Shown: positions 7,680-16,504 of the stretch, in pieces
How positions within the stretch are numbered: position 1 is the stretch's first letter
Layout: each line of letters starts with the position of its first letter
From: Streptosporangium lutulentum
GTDB lineage: Bacteria > Actinomycetota > Actinomycetes > Streptosporangiales > Streptosporangiaceae
Length of the DNA: 64,000 nt
Assembly (NCBI RefSeq): GCF_030811455.1
Contig: NZ_JAUSQU010000001.1
Location: 2,418,001-2,482,000 of the forward strand
Reading direction: 5' to 3'
Program-made: the position numbers and the translations under genes
The notes under the pieces: model-generated
Seen by the model: only the letters and a program-made list of their open reading frames with translations
Databases searched by the model: none
Told to the model about the DNA's origin: nothing

Positions 7680-8462
7680 ATGACGAACAACATCAAGATC
7701 GCACCCATCGGCCTGCTCACCGGCAAGGTGGTGTTCATCACCGGCGCCAGCCGCGGCATCGGGGCGGCCGCGGCCCGGCTCTTCGCCTGCGAGGGCGCCG
7801 CCGTCGTGCTCGCCGCCCGCAATACCGGCGCCCTGCAGCAGGTTGTCACCGAGATCCGCGCCGACGGCGGCGTCGCCGACGCCGTCACCCTGGACCTCGC
7901 CGACCGTGCGGGCATCCGCGCGGCCCTCGACCGCGTCGAGGAGCTGCACGGACGGCTTGACGGCGCGTTCAACAACGGCGCGGTGATCCAGCGGCCCGGC
8001 CCGCTCGACACCACGAGCGACGAGGACGTCGAGGAGCAGTTCGCGGTGAACTTCCGGGCGCACTGGACCGCCATGACCGCTGAGGCCGCACTCATGCGAC
8101 GCAACGGTGGCGGGGCGATCGTCAACACCTCGAGCATCGGCAGCCGCCGCGCGAACCCCGCCCTGCCCGCGTACGGCGCCATGAAGCGTGCGCTCAACAG
8201 CATCACCGAGACCGCCGCGGTGAGCTGGGCCCGTGATGGCATCCGGGTCAACGGCATCACCCCCGGCGGCACCGCCACGGAGATGATCGACGCGTGGGAG
8301 GCGGCGACCCCCGGCATCGTCGAGCGCATCAACGCGAGCACCCCGCTCGGACGGATGGCCGAGCCCCACGAGGTCGCCGAGGTGGCGGCGTGGCTGCTCA
8401 GCGACCGGGCATCGATGGTGACCGGTGCGATCGTGCCGGTGGATGGCGGTGCGGGCGCCTGA
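7680..8462 (+). CDS. SDR family oxidoreductase
   Basis: This 260-residue classical short-chain dehydrogenase has the cofactor motif FITGASRGIGAAAARLF, the NNGA variant of the NNAG motif (FNNGAVI), the catalytic Ser in NTSSIGS, and YGAMK as the YxxxK pair, then the PGGT loop. It should oxidise or reduce an alcohol/ketone with NAD(P)H. ATG 7680 was chosen because the domain starts 14 residues later; the open frame extends upstream into the regulator. It is divergent from and probably controlled by the XRE-MmyB regulator. Confidence 0.9.
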   Translation: MTNNIKIAPIGLLTGKVVFITGASRGIGAAAARLFACEGAAVVLAARNTGALQQVVTEIRADGGVADAVTLDLADRAGIRAALDRVEELHGRLDGAFNNGAVIQRPGPLDTTSDEDVEEQFAVNFRAHWTAMTAEAALMRRNGGGAIVNTSSIGSRRANPALPAYGAMKRALNSITETAAVSWARDGIRVNGITPGGTATEMIDAWEAATPGIVERINASTPLGRMAEPHEVAEVAAWLLSDRASMVTGAIVPVDGGAGA

Positions 8463-8584
8463 AAGGGGGAACCCGGGCACGCCGTCGCGTAACCCCGTCA
8501 ATCGTCGAGAGGGCCGACGAGATCGGTACGCAGCGGCTCCACCCCCGCGCCGGGCCTGTGACACCCTGGGGCGCGGAGATCTCC

Positions 8585-8598
8585 TACAGTGGGTGCTC
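8585..8598 (+). promoter_or_regulatory. -10 element of the LAL regulator gene (leaderless)
   Basis: TACAGT at 8585-8590 is followed 8 nt later by GTG 8599, with no ribosome-binding site. A second in-frame GTG lies at 8593 but is too close to the hexamer to be transcribed with its full codon. The arrangement suggests a leaderless message. Confidence 0.5.
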
Positions 8599-11298
8599 GT
8601 GCTTTACGGAAGATCCACGGAAATCAGCGCACTCGACGAGGTGATCGCGCGGGCTCGCGACGGCTCCGGCGGTGCGGTGGTGTTGCGGGGCGAGGCGGGT
8701 GCGGGCAAGACCGCTCTGCTCGACGCGGCGGCCGTGCGAGGCGGCACGATGCGCGTGCTGCGCACCACCGGCGTCGAGCCCGAGTCCGACCTCGCGTTCG
8801 CGGCGCTGCACCAGGTGCTGTGGTCGGTGACCGGCTCGCTCGACGCGCTCCCCGAACCGCAGCGCGACGCTGTGCGCGCGGCCCTGGGACTCGCCTCGGG
8901 CGGTGCCGGCGATCGGTACCTGCTGGCCGCCGGTGTGCTCTCGCTGCTGGCCGAGGCCGCCGCGCCGGACGGGCTGATCTGCGTGGTCGACGACTTCCAG
9001 TGGGTCGACCGGGCCTCGGCCGACGCACTGCTGTTCGCCGCCAGGCGGCTGGGGACAGAAAAGATCGCGATGCTGTTCGCCGTACGCGGGGACGCTCCGG
9101 TCAAGGGTGTGCCGCTGACGGTGGACGTGCGTGGCCTGCCCGGAGCCGCAGCGGCCGAGATGCTGGAGTCCCGCCACGGTGTGGCGCCCGGGGTGGCACG
9201 GGAACTCATCACGCTGACCCGCGCGAACCCGCTCGCCCTGGGCGAGATCGCCGCCCGCCTGACGCCCGCGCAGCTCGCCGGACGCGAACCGCTGCCCGAC
9301 CCGCTTCCCGGTGGTGCCCGGCTGTTCGGCGATCGGGTGGCCGCGTTGTCCGCCTCCGCCCGGCTGCTCGCCCTGGCCGCCGCCGTGGAGGCCGACCTCG
9401 ACCCGGTCCTGCGCGCCACCGGCCGGTTGTCCGCCGAGCGAACGGCACGGCCCGGGGACGAGATCGGGGCCCGGACCGCGCGAACGGCGCTGGCCGAGCT
9501 GGAGGAGTCCGGGCTGGCCGACCTCTCGGGCACGCGCGTGCGCTTCCGTCATCCGCTCATCCGGTCGGCGGTGCACGAGGCGGTCACCCCCGCCGACGTC
9601 CGCCGGATGCGGGCCGTACTGGCGGAGGTGACCGAGGGCGACAGCCGCGCCTGGCACCTGGCCGGAGCCGCCATGGGCCAGGACGAACTGGTGGCCGCCG
9701 AGCTGGTGGCCGCCGCGGAGCGGGCGCGCGACCGCGGTGGGTACGGCACCGCCGCCACCGCCCTGGCCAGGGCCGCCGAGCTGACCCCCGAGCCGCGCGC
9801 CCGTGCCGCCCGCCTGAAGGACGCCGCCGTCGCGGCCTGGCTCGGTGGCCGCCCGGGACAGGCGGAGTCGCTGCTGGCCGAGGCCCGCGACCAGGCCGGC
9901 GCGGACGCCGGCCTCGCCATGGAGATCGCCCGGCTCCGGGGCCGGTTCGAGCTGAACTCCGGCGACGCCGCCGAGGCCGTGCGGATCCTGGCGGCGGGCG
10001 ACAGCCTGGACATGCTGGCCGACGCCGCGGAGGCCGCCTCCTACGTCGGCGACACGGTGGCCATCGTCGAGCTCGGGCGGAGGGCGGCGGCGCACCCCGA
10101 GGGATTCCTGCGGGACACGGTGGCCGGGATCGGCTTGGCGCTGGACGGCGACACTGCCGGGCCGGGCCTGCTGCGGCGGGCGCTGGCGCGGGTCGGCGAG
10201 CTGGGGGAGGCGGCGGAGTACCTGTGGGCGGCGGCCGCGGCCAGCCAGCTGGGTGAGGCGGACCTGGCGGCCGAGATGGCCGACCGGGCCGGACGGGTGG
10301 CCAGGGTGTCGGGGATGACCGGGCAGCTGCCCGTCGTGCTGGAGTTCGTGGCGACCGCCGAGCGCATCGCCGGGCGGCTGGCGGGCAGCCAGGCCGTCTC
10401 CGAGGAGGGCCTGGAGCTGGCCCGCGAGGCCGGGTACGAGAACACGGTGGCCGCGCATCTGGCCAACCTGGCGGTGCTGGCGGCGCTGCGCGGCGAGGAG
10501 GACGCCTGCGAACGGCAGGCCCGCGAGGCGCTGGCCATCGCCGTACCGCATCGGGTGGGGTTGCGGGTGGGGGTGGCCGCGTACGCGCCGGCGCTGCTCG
10601 ACCTGTGCCTGGGCCGCTACGCGGCGGCGTACGACCGTTTCACGGCCATCGCCGCGGCGGGACCGGGCGCCGGGCATCCCACCGTGGTGTGGCGGACCGG
10701 GCCGGATCGCGTCGAGGCCGCCGTGGGCGCGGGCGACGAGGCGGGCGCGCGGGAGGCGCTGGAGGCGTACGAGCGATGGTCGGCGCACGCCGCGACGCCC
10801 GAGTCGCACGCGCTGCTGGCCCGCTGCCGGGGCCTGGCCACCTCGTCAGAGGACGCCTTCGGTGAGGCGCTGCGGCTGCACACCAACCCGTTCGAGGCGG
10901 CCAGGACGGCCCTGCTGCTGGGTGAACGCCTGCGCCGCGCGCAGCGGCCGGGCGAGGCGCGGGCGCACCTGCGGACGGCGTGGGAGACGTTCGAACGGGC
11001 GGGCGCGCGACCGTGGGCGAGGCGCGCGCAGGACGAGTTGCGGGCGGCGGGCGAGAGCGGGCAGGCACCGCCCGCGGCCGTGCTCGACGCGCTGACCCCG
11101 CAGGAGTTGCGCATCGCGGGCCTGGTCGCCGACGGCTTGTCGAGCAAGCAGATCGCCGCTCAGCTCTTCCTGAGCCCGCGCACGGTCGAGTACCACCTGT
11201 ACAAGATCTATCCGAAGCTGGGCATCGGCTCCCGTACGGATCTGGCGCGACTGGTAGTTCTACAGAAGGCGCCCGTAGCCGGAAACGCCATGCTTTGA
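8599..11298 (+). CDS. LAL-type LuxR family ATPase regulator
   Basis: The 899-residue protein starts LYGRSTEISALDEVIARAR and has an N-terminal AAA-type ATPase (Walker A GEAGAGKTALL near 33-43, Walker B ICVVDDFQWVD), a long helical TPR-like middle, and a C-terminal LuxR helix-turn-helix (LTPQELRIAGLVADGLSSKQ, IAAQLFLSPRTVEYHLYKIY). Large ATP-binding LuxR regulators are transcription activators, often of secondary metabolism or sugar use. The start GTG 8599 fits a leaderless promoter. Its stop is 3 nt before the alpha/beta hydrolase ATG, so both are likely one transcript. Confidence 0.9.
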   Translation: MLYGRSTEISALDEVIARARDGSGGAVVLRGEAGAGKTALLDAAAVRGGTMRVLRTTGVEPESDLAFAALHQVLWSVTGSLDALPEPQRDAVRAALGLASGGAGDRYLLAAGVLSLLAEAAAPDGLICVVDDFQWVDRASADALLFAARRLGTEKIAMLFAVRGDAPVKGVPLTVDVRGLPGAAAAEMLESRHGVAPGVARELITLTRANPLALGEIAARLTPAQLAGREPLPDPLPGGARLFGDRVAALSASARLLALAAAVEADLDPVLRATGRLSAERTARPGDEIGARTARTALAELEESGLADLSGTRVRFRHPLIRSAVHEAVTPADVRRMRAVLAEVTEGDSRAWHLAGAAMGQDELVAAELVAAAERARDRGGYGTAATALARAAELTPEPRARAARLKDAAVAAWLGGRPGQAESLLAEARDQAGADAGLAMEIARLRGRFELNSGDAAEAVRILAAGDSLDMLADAAEAASYVGDTVAIVELGRRAAAHPEGFLRDTVAGIGLALDGDTAGPGLLRRALARVGELGEAAEYLWAAAAASQLGEADLAAEMADRAGRVARVSGMTGQLPVVLEFVATAERIAGRLAGSQAVSEEGLELAREAGYENTVAAHLANLAVLAALRGEEDACERQAREALAIAVPHRVGLRVGVAAYAPALLDLCLGRYAAAYDRFTAIAAAGPGAGHPTVVWRTGPDRVEAAVGAGDEAGAREALEAYERWSAHAATPESHALLARCRGLATSSEDAFGEALRLHTNPFEAARTALLLGERLRRAQRPGEARAHLRTAWETFERAGARPWARRAQDELRAAGESGQAPPAAVLDALTPQELRIAGLVADGLSSKQIAAQLFLSPRTVEYHLYKIYPKLGIGSRTDLARLVVLQKAPVAGNAML

Positions 11299-11301
11299 GG
11301 C

Positions 11302-12180
11302 ATGCAAAACGTGACCATCTGGAGTGAAGAGTTCGGCGCCGATACGGACGCGCCGATCCTGTTGATTATGGGGTCGATGTCGCAGGGCGTCCTGTGGCCG
11401 GACGAGTTCGTCGGCCGCCTGGTCGCCGGAGGCCGCCGGGTGATCCGGTACGACCACCGTGACACCGGCATGTCGGGCACCGTCGACTTCGCGGCGGAGC
11501 CGTACACGTGGGACGACATCAAGAACGACGTCTACCGCGTGATGGACGCCCACGGATTGGAGAGCGCGCACCTGGTCGGCCATTCAGCGGGCGGGCTGCT
11601 CGGCCAGTTCGTCGCCGTGGAGCGGCCGGAGCGGGTGCGCTCGCTGACCGTCATCGGCTCCTCGCCGCTGGGCGGCGGTGAGGGGCAAGTGATCATGCGG
11701 GCCCTGATGGGGCAACCGCAGCCCGAGGGGAGCCTGCCCGAGCCGGCGCCGGAGTTCGTGGCCTTCTACCGCGCGCTGATGGCCGCCCCGCAGCCGGAGG
11801 AGCGGCGCGCCCGGATCGACGGCATGATCGCCGAGCAGCGCCTGCTGCACGGCACCGGGCTGCCGTTCGACGAGGACGCGGCGCGCCGGCTGCAGGAACG
11901 GATCTACGACAGGGCCCGAGACCTGTCGGCGGTGACCAACCACCGGCTGGCCGCCATGGCCAAGCCGGACTTCGAGCCGGTGGGCGTGCTGCACCAGGTG
12001 AAGGCGCCCACTCTGGTCATCGAGGGCAGCCACGAGCCGGTCAAGCCCGGCCACAGCGCGATCATCGCCGAACAGATCCCGGGGGCGCGGCTGATGATCG
12101 TGGCGGGCATGGGCCACACGCTGCCGCCGGAGGTGCACGAGGAACTGGCCGCCGCCGTCCACGCGCATACGGCCGGGTGA
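11302..12180 (+). CDS. alpha/beta hydrolase
   Basis: The 292-residue protein has the alpha/beta-hydrolase core: oxyanion-region LLIMGSMSQGVLWPDEF, YDHRDTGMSG, nucleophile elbow GHSAGGLLG (Ser), PTLVIEGSHEPV before the acid region, and catalytic His in GMGHTLPPEV. It resembles RdmC/aclacinomycin-methylesterase-like hydrolases. It follows the LAL regulator by 3 nt and is likely co-expressed. The substrate is unknown; an ester or lactone is likely. Confidence 0.88.
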   Translation: MQNVTIWSEEFGADTDAPILLIMGSMSQGVLWPDEFVGRLVAGGRRVIRYDHRDTGMSGTVDFAAEPYTWDDIKNDVYRVMDAHGLESAHLVGHSAGGLLGQFVAVERPERVRSLTVIGSSPLGGGEGQVIMRALMGQPQPEGSLPEPAPEFVAFYRALMAAPQPEERRARIDGMIAEQRLLHGTGLPFDEDAARRLQERIYDRARDLSAVTNHRLAAMAKPDFEPVGVLHQVKAPTLVIEGSHEPVKPGHSAIIAEQIPGARLMIVAGMGHTLPPEVHEELAAAVHAHTAG

Positions 12181-12251
12181 CGTTCGCCTGGGCGGCGTCA
12201 TCCACATCGAGCCGGCCCGCCGCCTCGCCTCGGAGGTGGACGGTGCGCCGG

Positions 12252-13418
12252 TCAACCCAGCTTTTTCAACCTGACGGCCCGCTTGAGGAAGACGATGCCG
12301 TCGATCATGTCGAGCTGAGCCGGGTCCAGCGGGAAATAGGTGAAATCGTGGGAGGTACGCGGCGCGGGCTTCGTGACGGCCTCGGCCAGGCGGCGGGCGT
12401 CGATGAGAGAGTGGTCCCACGGGAGCGTGGACAGGAGGCCCTCGACGGTGTCCGGGGACGGAATGTCGTCGCCGACCGTGCCGAAGGCCGAGGCCAGGAA
12501 GGCGTACCGGTCGCCCAGGTGCGCTCCGGCGATCGCCCCCGCGCTCCACCACTCCAGCGTCTGGTCGCCGAACGACATGAGGCTCTTGTTCCGCTGCAGG
12601 TGGAGGTTGCTGGAGAAAACCAGGGCCGGGCCGTGCTCGGCGACGGCGCGCAGGTTGGCGGCCATCATCGCGTCCCGCAGGGCCGACAGCCGGGTCCACC
12701 GTTCCGGGGAGGCGTCGGCCATCCAGTGGTGGTAGCGGAGCAGGCCGACGGCGGTGCGTCCGTACAGCTCCGCCCTCTCCCTGTCCTCCGCGCTCAGCCG
12801 CGGCGTCTGCGTGTCGAGCAGCGCCACCAGGTCGTCGGTGAGCAGCCGCAGCCGCTGGGCGTCGGCGGACCGGCCGATCGACAGGGACGGGTCCATGGCC
12901 GTGGCCTCGTTCGACCACCGGTCGTCCGGGCCCAGCAGTTCGTCGAGGGTTTCCATCGTGCAGGGGAGCGGGCCGTCGAGGAGGGAGTGGAGGGCGGTGA
13001 GCGCCTGGCGCGGGCTCTCGGCCCAATACTCCAGCGGGCCGTCGAAGCCGAAGAACCGGAGCTTTTCCTCATGCTCCTCGTTGTACGCCCGCATCCAGCG
13101 CACGAGCTCGCGGTTGGCCGCCGGCGCGCCGAAGTCGTGGCTGAAGCCGCGTTCCATGACGTCGTCGAGCGTGCCCGCGCCCGTCGTGATGTGGTCGTCC
13201 ACCACGAGGCCCCTGAGACAGTCGCTCTCGATGGCGAAGGACCGGTAGCCCTCGTGCTCGACCAGGTGCCGGAAGATCTCGTTGCGCACCTCGCCCAGCT
13301 CGCCCACGAAGTGCCTGGCCTCGCCCAGGCCGAGCAGCAGGGGCTTGGCGGGAAGCGACCGGAGGAATGCCGAGACGCCCGTGCCATCAAGCGGCCGGGC
13401 CGTGTCCTTGATTTCCAT
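12252..13418 (-). CDS. erythromycin esterase family protein
   Basis: The 388-residue protein aligns with the erythromycin-esterase fold: LLLGLGEARHFVGELGEVRN with the conserved H and E, FAIESD, a central helical region, GPALVFSSNLHLQRNKSLMS, and the C-terminal HDFTYFPLDPAQLDMIDGIV. Family members include macrolide lactone esterases Ere, but many actinobacterial ones have unknown roles. The start is ATG 13418 (MEIKDTARPL); upstream in-frame codons cross the operator palindrome. It is divergent from a TioE-like MerR regulator that probably controls it. A role in self-resistance or detoxification is inference. Confidence 0.85.
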   Translation of the reverse strand: MEIKDTARPLDGTGVSAFLRSLPAKPLLLGLGEARHFVGELGEVRNEIFRHLVEHEGYRSFAIESDCLRGLVVDDHITTGAGTLDDVMERGFSHDFGAPAANRELVRWMRAYNEEHEEKLRFFGFDGPLEYWAESPRQALTALHSLLDGPLPCTMETLDELLGPDDRWSNEATAMDPSLSIGRSADAQRLRLLTDDLVALLDTQTPRLSAEDRERAELYGRTAVGLLRYHHWMADASPERWTRLSALRDAMMAANLRAVAEHGPALVFSSNLHLQRNKSLMSFGDQTLEWWSAGAIAGAHLGDRYAFLASAFGTVGDDIPSPDTVEGLLSTLPWDHSLIDARRLAEAVTKPAPRTSHDFTYFPLDPAQLDMIDGIVFLKRAVRLKKLG

Positions 13419-13422
13419 GCCC

Positions 13423-13438
13423 TCAACGGTATCGTTGA
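13423..13438. promoter_or_regulatory. palindromic operator between esterase and TioE-like regulator
   Basis: TCAACGGTATCGTTGA has perfect 6-bp arms around GTAT. It lies 4 nt upstream of the esterase start and about 70 bp upstream of the MerR-type regulator, in a 90-bp divergent region, where an autoregulatory dyad is expected. Confidence 0.5.
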
Positions 13439-13508
13439 ACCGACGGTGTAAACTTTCCGGCGAAAAACCCGCTCTCATCGCGACGGAGCTTCAATCGGTG
13501 ATGCATCC

Positions 13509-14192
13509 ATGAGACCAGTGGACCTGGCGCGTGAGCACGGCCTGTCCACCCAGGCGGTCAGGAACTACGAGGACGCGGGCATCCTGCCCGCCGCCGAACG
13601 CACCGTCCACGGCTATCGCACCTACACGTCGCTGCACGCGCAGGCCCTGCGCGCGTTCCTCGCCCTCCTGCCCGGGCACGGTCACCAGACGGCGACGTCG
13701 ATCATGCAGGCGGTCAACCGGGGTGCCACCGAGGACGCGCTGCGGCTCATCGACGAGAGCCACGGCCAGCTCCTCGACGACCGCCGCACCCTCCACGCCG
13801 TCGAGGCCGCGCTCCGCGATCTGGCGCCCGTGCCGCAGGAACACGGCGACACGTTCATCGGTCCCCTGGCCAGGAGGCTCGGCATCCGCCCCGCCACCCT
13901 GCGCAAATGGGAGAACGCCGGGCTGGTCCGGCCGCGCCGCGACCCGCAGACGGGCTACCGGATCTACAGCGTGGCCGACGTACGGGACGTCCGGCTGGCC
14001 CACCAGCTCAGGCGGGGCGGCTACCTGCTGGAGCAGATCGCCCCGCTGATCGCCCAGGTCCGCTCCGCCGGAGGCGTCGCCCCGCTGGAGTCGACCCTGC
14101 GCGACTGGTACGCCCGCCTGTCCGCCCGGGGCCGCGCCATGCTCAAGGGCGCCGGCGACCTGGACGCGTATCTCCGCGCCCGCGAACCCTGA
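13509..14192 (+). CDS. TioE-like regulator with two MerR helix-turn-helix domains
   Basis: The 227-residue protein contains two MerR-type DNA-binding domains in tandem. The first (1-70) reads MRPVDLAREHGLSTQAVRNY, EDAGILPAAER; the second (about 117-180) reads LARRLGIRPATLRKWENAGL and RDPQTGYRIYSVADVRDVRL. This duplicated layout is that of the TioE family, named after a regulator from a thiocoraline cluster. It likely controls the divergent esterase gene and itself through the palindrome at 13423-13438. No ligand domain is obvious. Confidence 0.85.
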   Translation: MRPVDLAREHGLSTQAVRNYEDAGILPAAERTVHGYRTYTSLHAQALRAFLALLPGHGHQTATSIMQAVNRGATEDALRLIDESHGQLLDDRRTLHAVEAALRDLAPVPQEHGDTFIGPLARRLGIRPATLRKWENAGLVRPRRDPQTGYRIYSVADVRDVRLAHQLRRGGYLLEQIAPLIAQVRSAGGVAPLESTLRDWYARLSARGRAMLKGAGDLDAYLRAREP

Positions 14193-14296
14193 GCCGGCAA
14201 GCGGGCGGCCGAGCAGGGGCAGGTCTGGGATCTGAGCACGATCTCGCCGCTGGGCCTTTCGCGGGGCACGGCCTTGGGGCCGACAGATGCGGCGGT

Positions 14297-14321
14297 GGAC
14301 TCTCCTACGGTGGGAGGGTCC
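14297..14321. promoter_or_regulatory. MerR-type operator of the MerR/GyrI gene
   Basis: The arms GGACTCTCC (14297-14305) and GGAGGGTCC (14313-14321) form an inverted repeat with one mismatch and a 7-nt centre. CTCTCC...GGGAG dyads of this kind lie in promoters of TipA/MerR-type regulators in actinomycetes. It sits 11 nt before the MerR/GyrI start and suggests autoregulation. Confidence 0.6.
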
Positions 14322-14332
14322 ACCATGGTGGC

Positions 14333-15139
14333 GTGCACGACGAACTTCTCACCATCGGGCGCTTCGCCCGCCTGTGCCGGCTCAGTGTCAAGCAACTACG
14401 GCACTACGACGAGATGGGACTGTTGGTTCCGATCCGCGTGGACGCCGGCTCCGGCTACCGCTATTACTCACCTGAACAGGCACGCGATGCCCTGACCATC
14501 GCCTTGCTGCGCGAGATGGACCTTCCCCTGGCTGTGATCGCCCGGGCGCTGGCCGCCGGGCCCGATCGCAGGGCACAGATCCTGCGTGCCGAGCGGGACC
14601 GGCTGGCTGAGCGGATCAGCAGGGACCAGGCCCGGCTGAAGATGCTGGAGCGGCTGGCGGAGGGCGGCCTGCCCGGCTATGAGGTGACACTGCGCAGGGA
14701 GCCGGAACGACGGCTGGCAGTGGTACGAGCGGTCTGCGCTCCCGCGGAGATCGGAGAGAAGGTCGGGGAGTGCGCGGGACGGCTGCCGGCCGTGCTCGGC
14801 GGGGCGGGAATCGCATGGGAGCCGCCGCTGTGGGGGCTGTACCCACTGGACCTGGAAGAACGGATGGAGATCGCCGTCGGAGCGCAGACATCGCAGAGAG
14901 AGGGGACACCCGGCCTGGAGTTCGAGGTGCTGCCCGGCGGACTCGTTGCCGAGACCGTGCACATCGGGCCCTACGCCCAGCTGCCCTTGGCCTACAACGC
15001 GCTCTTCGCCGCCGTCCACGAGCGCGGGCTGCGCCCGCAAGCGCCCGTACGTGAGGCCTATCTCGTCGGGCCGACAGAGGCGCCGCAGGAAGAACTGATG
15101 ACCCGGTTGATCATCCCCGTCCAGGAGAGCATGGCATGA
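14333..15139 (+). CDS. MerR family regulator with GyrI-like effector domain
   Basis: The 268-residue protein starts at GTG 14333. An N-terminal MerR domain (LTIGRFARLCRLSVKQLRHY, DEMGLLVPIRVDAGSGYRYY) is followed by a linker coiled coil and a C-terminal GyrI-like ligand-binding domain (VTLRREPERRLAVVRAVCAP through VREAYLVGPTEAPQEELMTR). GyrI-like domains bind cationic or amphipathic small molecules, as in TipAL/BmrR-type regulators. Its stop overlaps the next ATG (ATGA), so regulator and BtrH-like protein are made together, suggesting that it senses a compound linked to that protein. Confidence 0.88.
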   Translation: MHDELLTIGRFARLCRLSVKQLRHYDEMGLLVPIRVDAGSGYRYYSPEQARDALTIALLREMDLPLAVIARALAAGPDRRAQILRAERDRLAERISRDQARLKMLERLAEGGLPGYEVTLRREPERRLAVVRAVCAPAEIGEKVGECAGRLPAVLGGAGIAWEPPLWGLYPLDLEERMEIAVGAQTSQREGTPGLEFEVLPGGLVAETVHIGPYAQLPLAYNALFAAVHERGLRPQAPVREAYLVGPTEAPQEELMTRLIIPVQESMA

Positions 15140-16125
15140 CCACAGTGATAGACATCGACGCCCGCGCTACGCAGCACTGCGAGACGACGGCTCTGGGGGT
15201 GCTGCTGCGGCACCAGGGAATCGACCTGTCCGAGCCCATGCTCTTCGGCCTCGGCTCCGGCCTGTCCTTCATCTACTGGGACGGCAAGAACATGGGCTTC
15301 CCCTTCCTCGGGGGACGGGTCAGGCCTTTCGACCTCACCAGGAACCTGGCCGCCAGACTCAATCTGGAGCTCCTGGTCCAGGAGACCACCTCGCCCCGCA
15401 GGGCATGGGAGAACGTGGCGGCCTCCATCGACGCCGGCCACCCCGTCGGACTGCAGCTCGACAGCTACCACCTGGACTACTTCGGGTCGAAGGTGCACTT
15501 CGGCGGTCATGTCGTCGCCATGTACGGCTATGACGACCACAACGCCTACCTGGTGGACACCGGTCAGCAAGGCGGAGCGGTGTCCACCAGCCTGGCCGGC
15601 CTCGCCCAGGCCAGGGCCGCGCGCGGTCCGATGACCGCCAAGCACCGCTCCTTCACCCTCACCGCTTCGAGGAACCCGCCCCGGCCGCAGAGCCAGATCG
15701 TTCCGGCCATCACCGCCTGCGCCGGCGCCTTCCTCAACCCGCCCATCGCCAACCTCGGCCACCGGGGCATCGAGAAGGCCGGCAAGCTGGTACAGACCTG
15801 GCTCCAGCGCACCGACAACGCGCGGCGGGACCTGCCGCAGGCCGCCCTCCTGATGGAGAAGGCCGGCACCGGCGGCGCCCTGTTCCGTAACCTCTACCGC
15901 GACTTCCTCGCCGAATGCACCGGACTGTTCGACAGCGGCCACCTGCGCACCGGCCACGGCCTGTACTCCGAGGCGGCCACCCTGTGGACGGCAGCCGCGG
16001 CACTGATCACAGAAGCCGGTGAATCAGGCGATGCGCAGTGCCTCGTACAGGCAGGCGCCATCCTCAGTGATCTTTCACGCATAGAGCACGAGGCCATGCG
16101 GGCACTGAACCGCCTGGGGGAGTGA
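15136..16125 (+). CDS. BtrH N-terminal domain / DUF4872 protein
   Basis: The 329-residue protein has an N-terminal papain-like BtrH_N domain with a likely catalytic Cys15 (QHCETTALGVLLRHQGIDLS), the GLGSGLSFIYW motif, and a likely catalytic His in FGGHVVAMYGYDDHNAYLVD. The C-terminal half is the helical DUF4872 region. In butirosin synthesis BtrH transfers an acyl group from a carrier protein to an aminoglycoside. Here there is no aminoglycoside or NRPS cluster, so this is a stand-alone paralogue, possibly a peptidase/acyltransferase on an unknown substrate. Start ATG 15136 overlaps the MerR stop. Confidence 0.82.
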   Translation: MTTVIDIDARATQHCETTALGVLLRHQGIDLSEPMLFGLGSGLSFIYWDGKNMGFPFLGGRVRPFDLTRNLAARLNLELLVQETTSPRRAWENVAASIDAGHPVGLQLDSYHLDYFGSKVHFGGHVVAMYGYDDHNAYLVDTGQQGGAVSTSLAGLAQARAARGPMTAKHRSFTLTASRNPPRPQSQIVPAITACAGAFLNPPIANLGHRGIEKAGKLVQTWLQRTDNARRDLPQAALLMEKAGTGGALFRNLYRDFLAECTGLFDSGHLRTGHGLYSEAATLWTAAAALITEAGESGDAQCLVQAGAILSDLSRIEHEAMRALNRLGE

Positions 16126-16147
16126 GACCCAAGCGGGCGCACCGGTG

Positions 16148-16504
16148 TCAGCGGCTCCGCTCGGCCATCAGCCGCTTGCGTTGAGGCGTGTAGTGCCACC
16201 ACGGCCGGGCGGGCCCCCCGTCCGCCTGCTCCACGGCCGACATGACGGTGTCGAGCAGGCACGGGTCGAGCCGCTCGCCGTAGGCGGCGCACATCCGTTC
16301 GTACAGCTCGATCGGGTCCTGGCCCGCCAGTTGCCCGATCCGGGAGACGCCGATGCGTTCGAAGTAGAGGACCACGGACCGGCCGACGTTGGCCAGCTCG
16401 GTGAGGTCCGATCCATCACGTGAGCTCATCCTGCCGGAAACCTCCTTCTCGGCCACGGCGCGGTACCGGGATACCGCCGGGGTCGTCTCGTTTCTCATGG
16501 TCAC
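16148..16504 (-). CDS. Cdd1 / helix-hairpin-helix family protein
   Basis: The 118-residue protein carries the pathogenicity-locus Cdd1 fold, a helix-hairpin-helix domain: LTELANVGRSVVLYFERIGV, RIGQLAGQDPIELYERMCAA and RLDPCLLDTVMSAVEQADGG. The domain resembles DNA-binding hairpins but its function is not established. GTG 16504 overlaps the stop of the LLM gene (GTGA), with ATG 16498 two codons later as alternative. It is the second gene of a two-gene unit. The C-terminal WWHYTPQRKRLMAERSR tail is typical of the family. Confidence 0.8.
   Translation of the reverse strand: MTMRNETTPAVSRYRAVAEKEVSGRMSSRDGSDLTELANVGRSVVLYFERIGVSRIGQLAGQDPIELYERMCAAYGERLDPCLLDTVMSAVEQADGGPARPWWHYTPQRKRLMAERSR

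Noticed and set aside
8584..10809. A 741-codon open frame on the minus strand opposite the LAL regulator
   Set aside because: It is antisense to a clearly conserved ATPase/LuxR gene; high GC at third positions keeps the opposite strand open. The translation has no family features.
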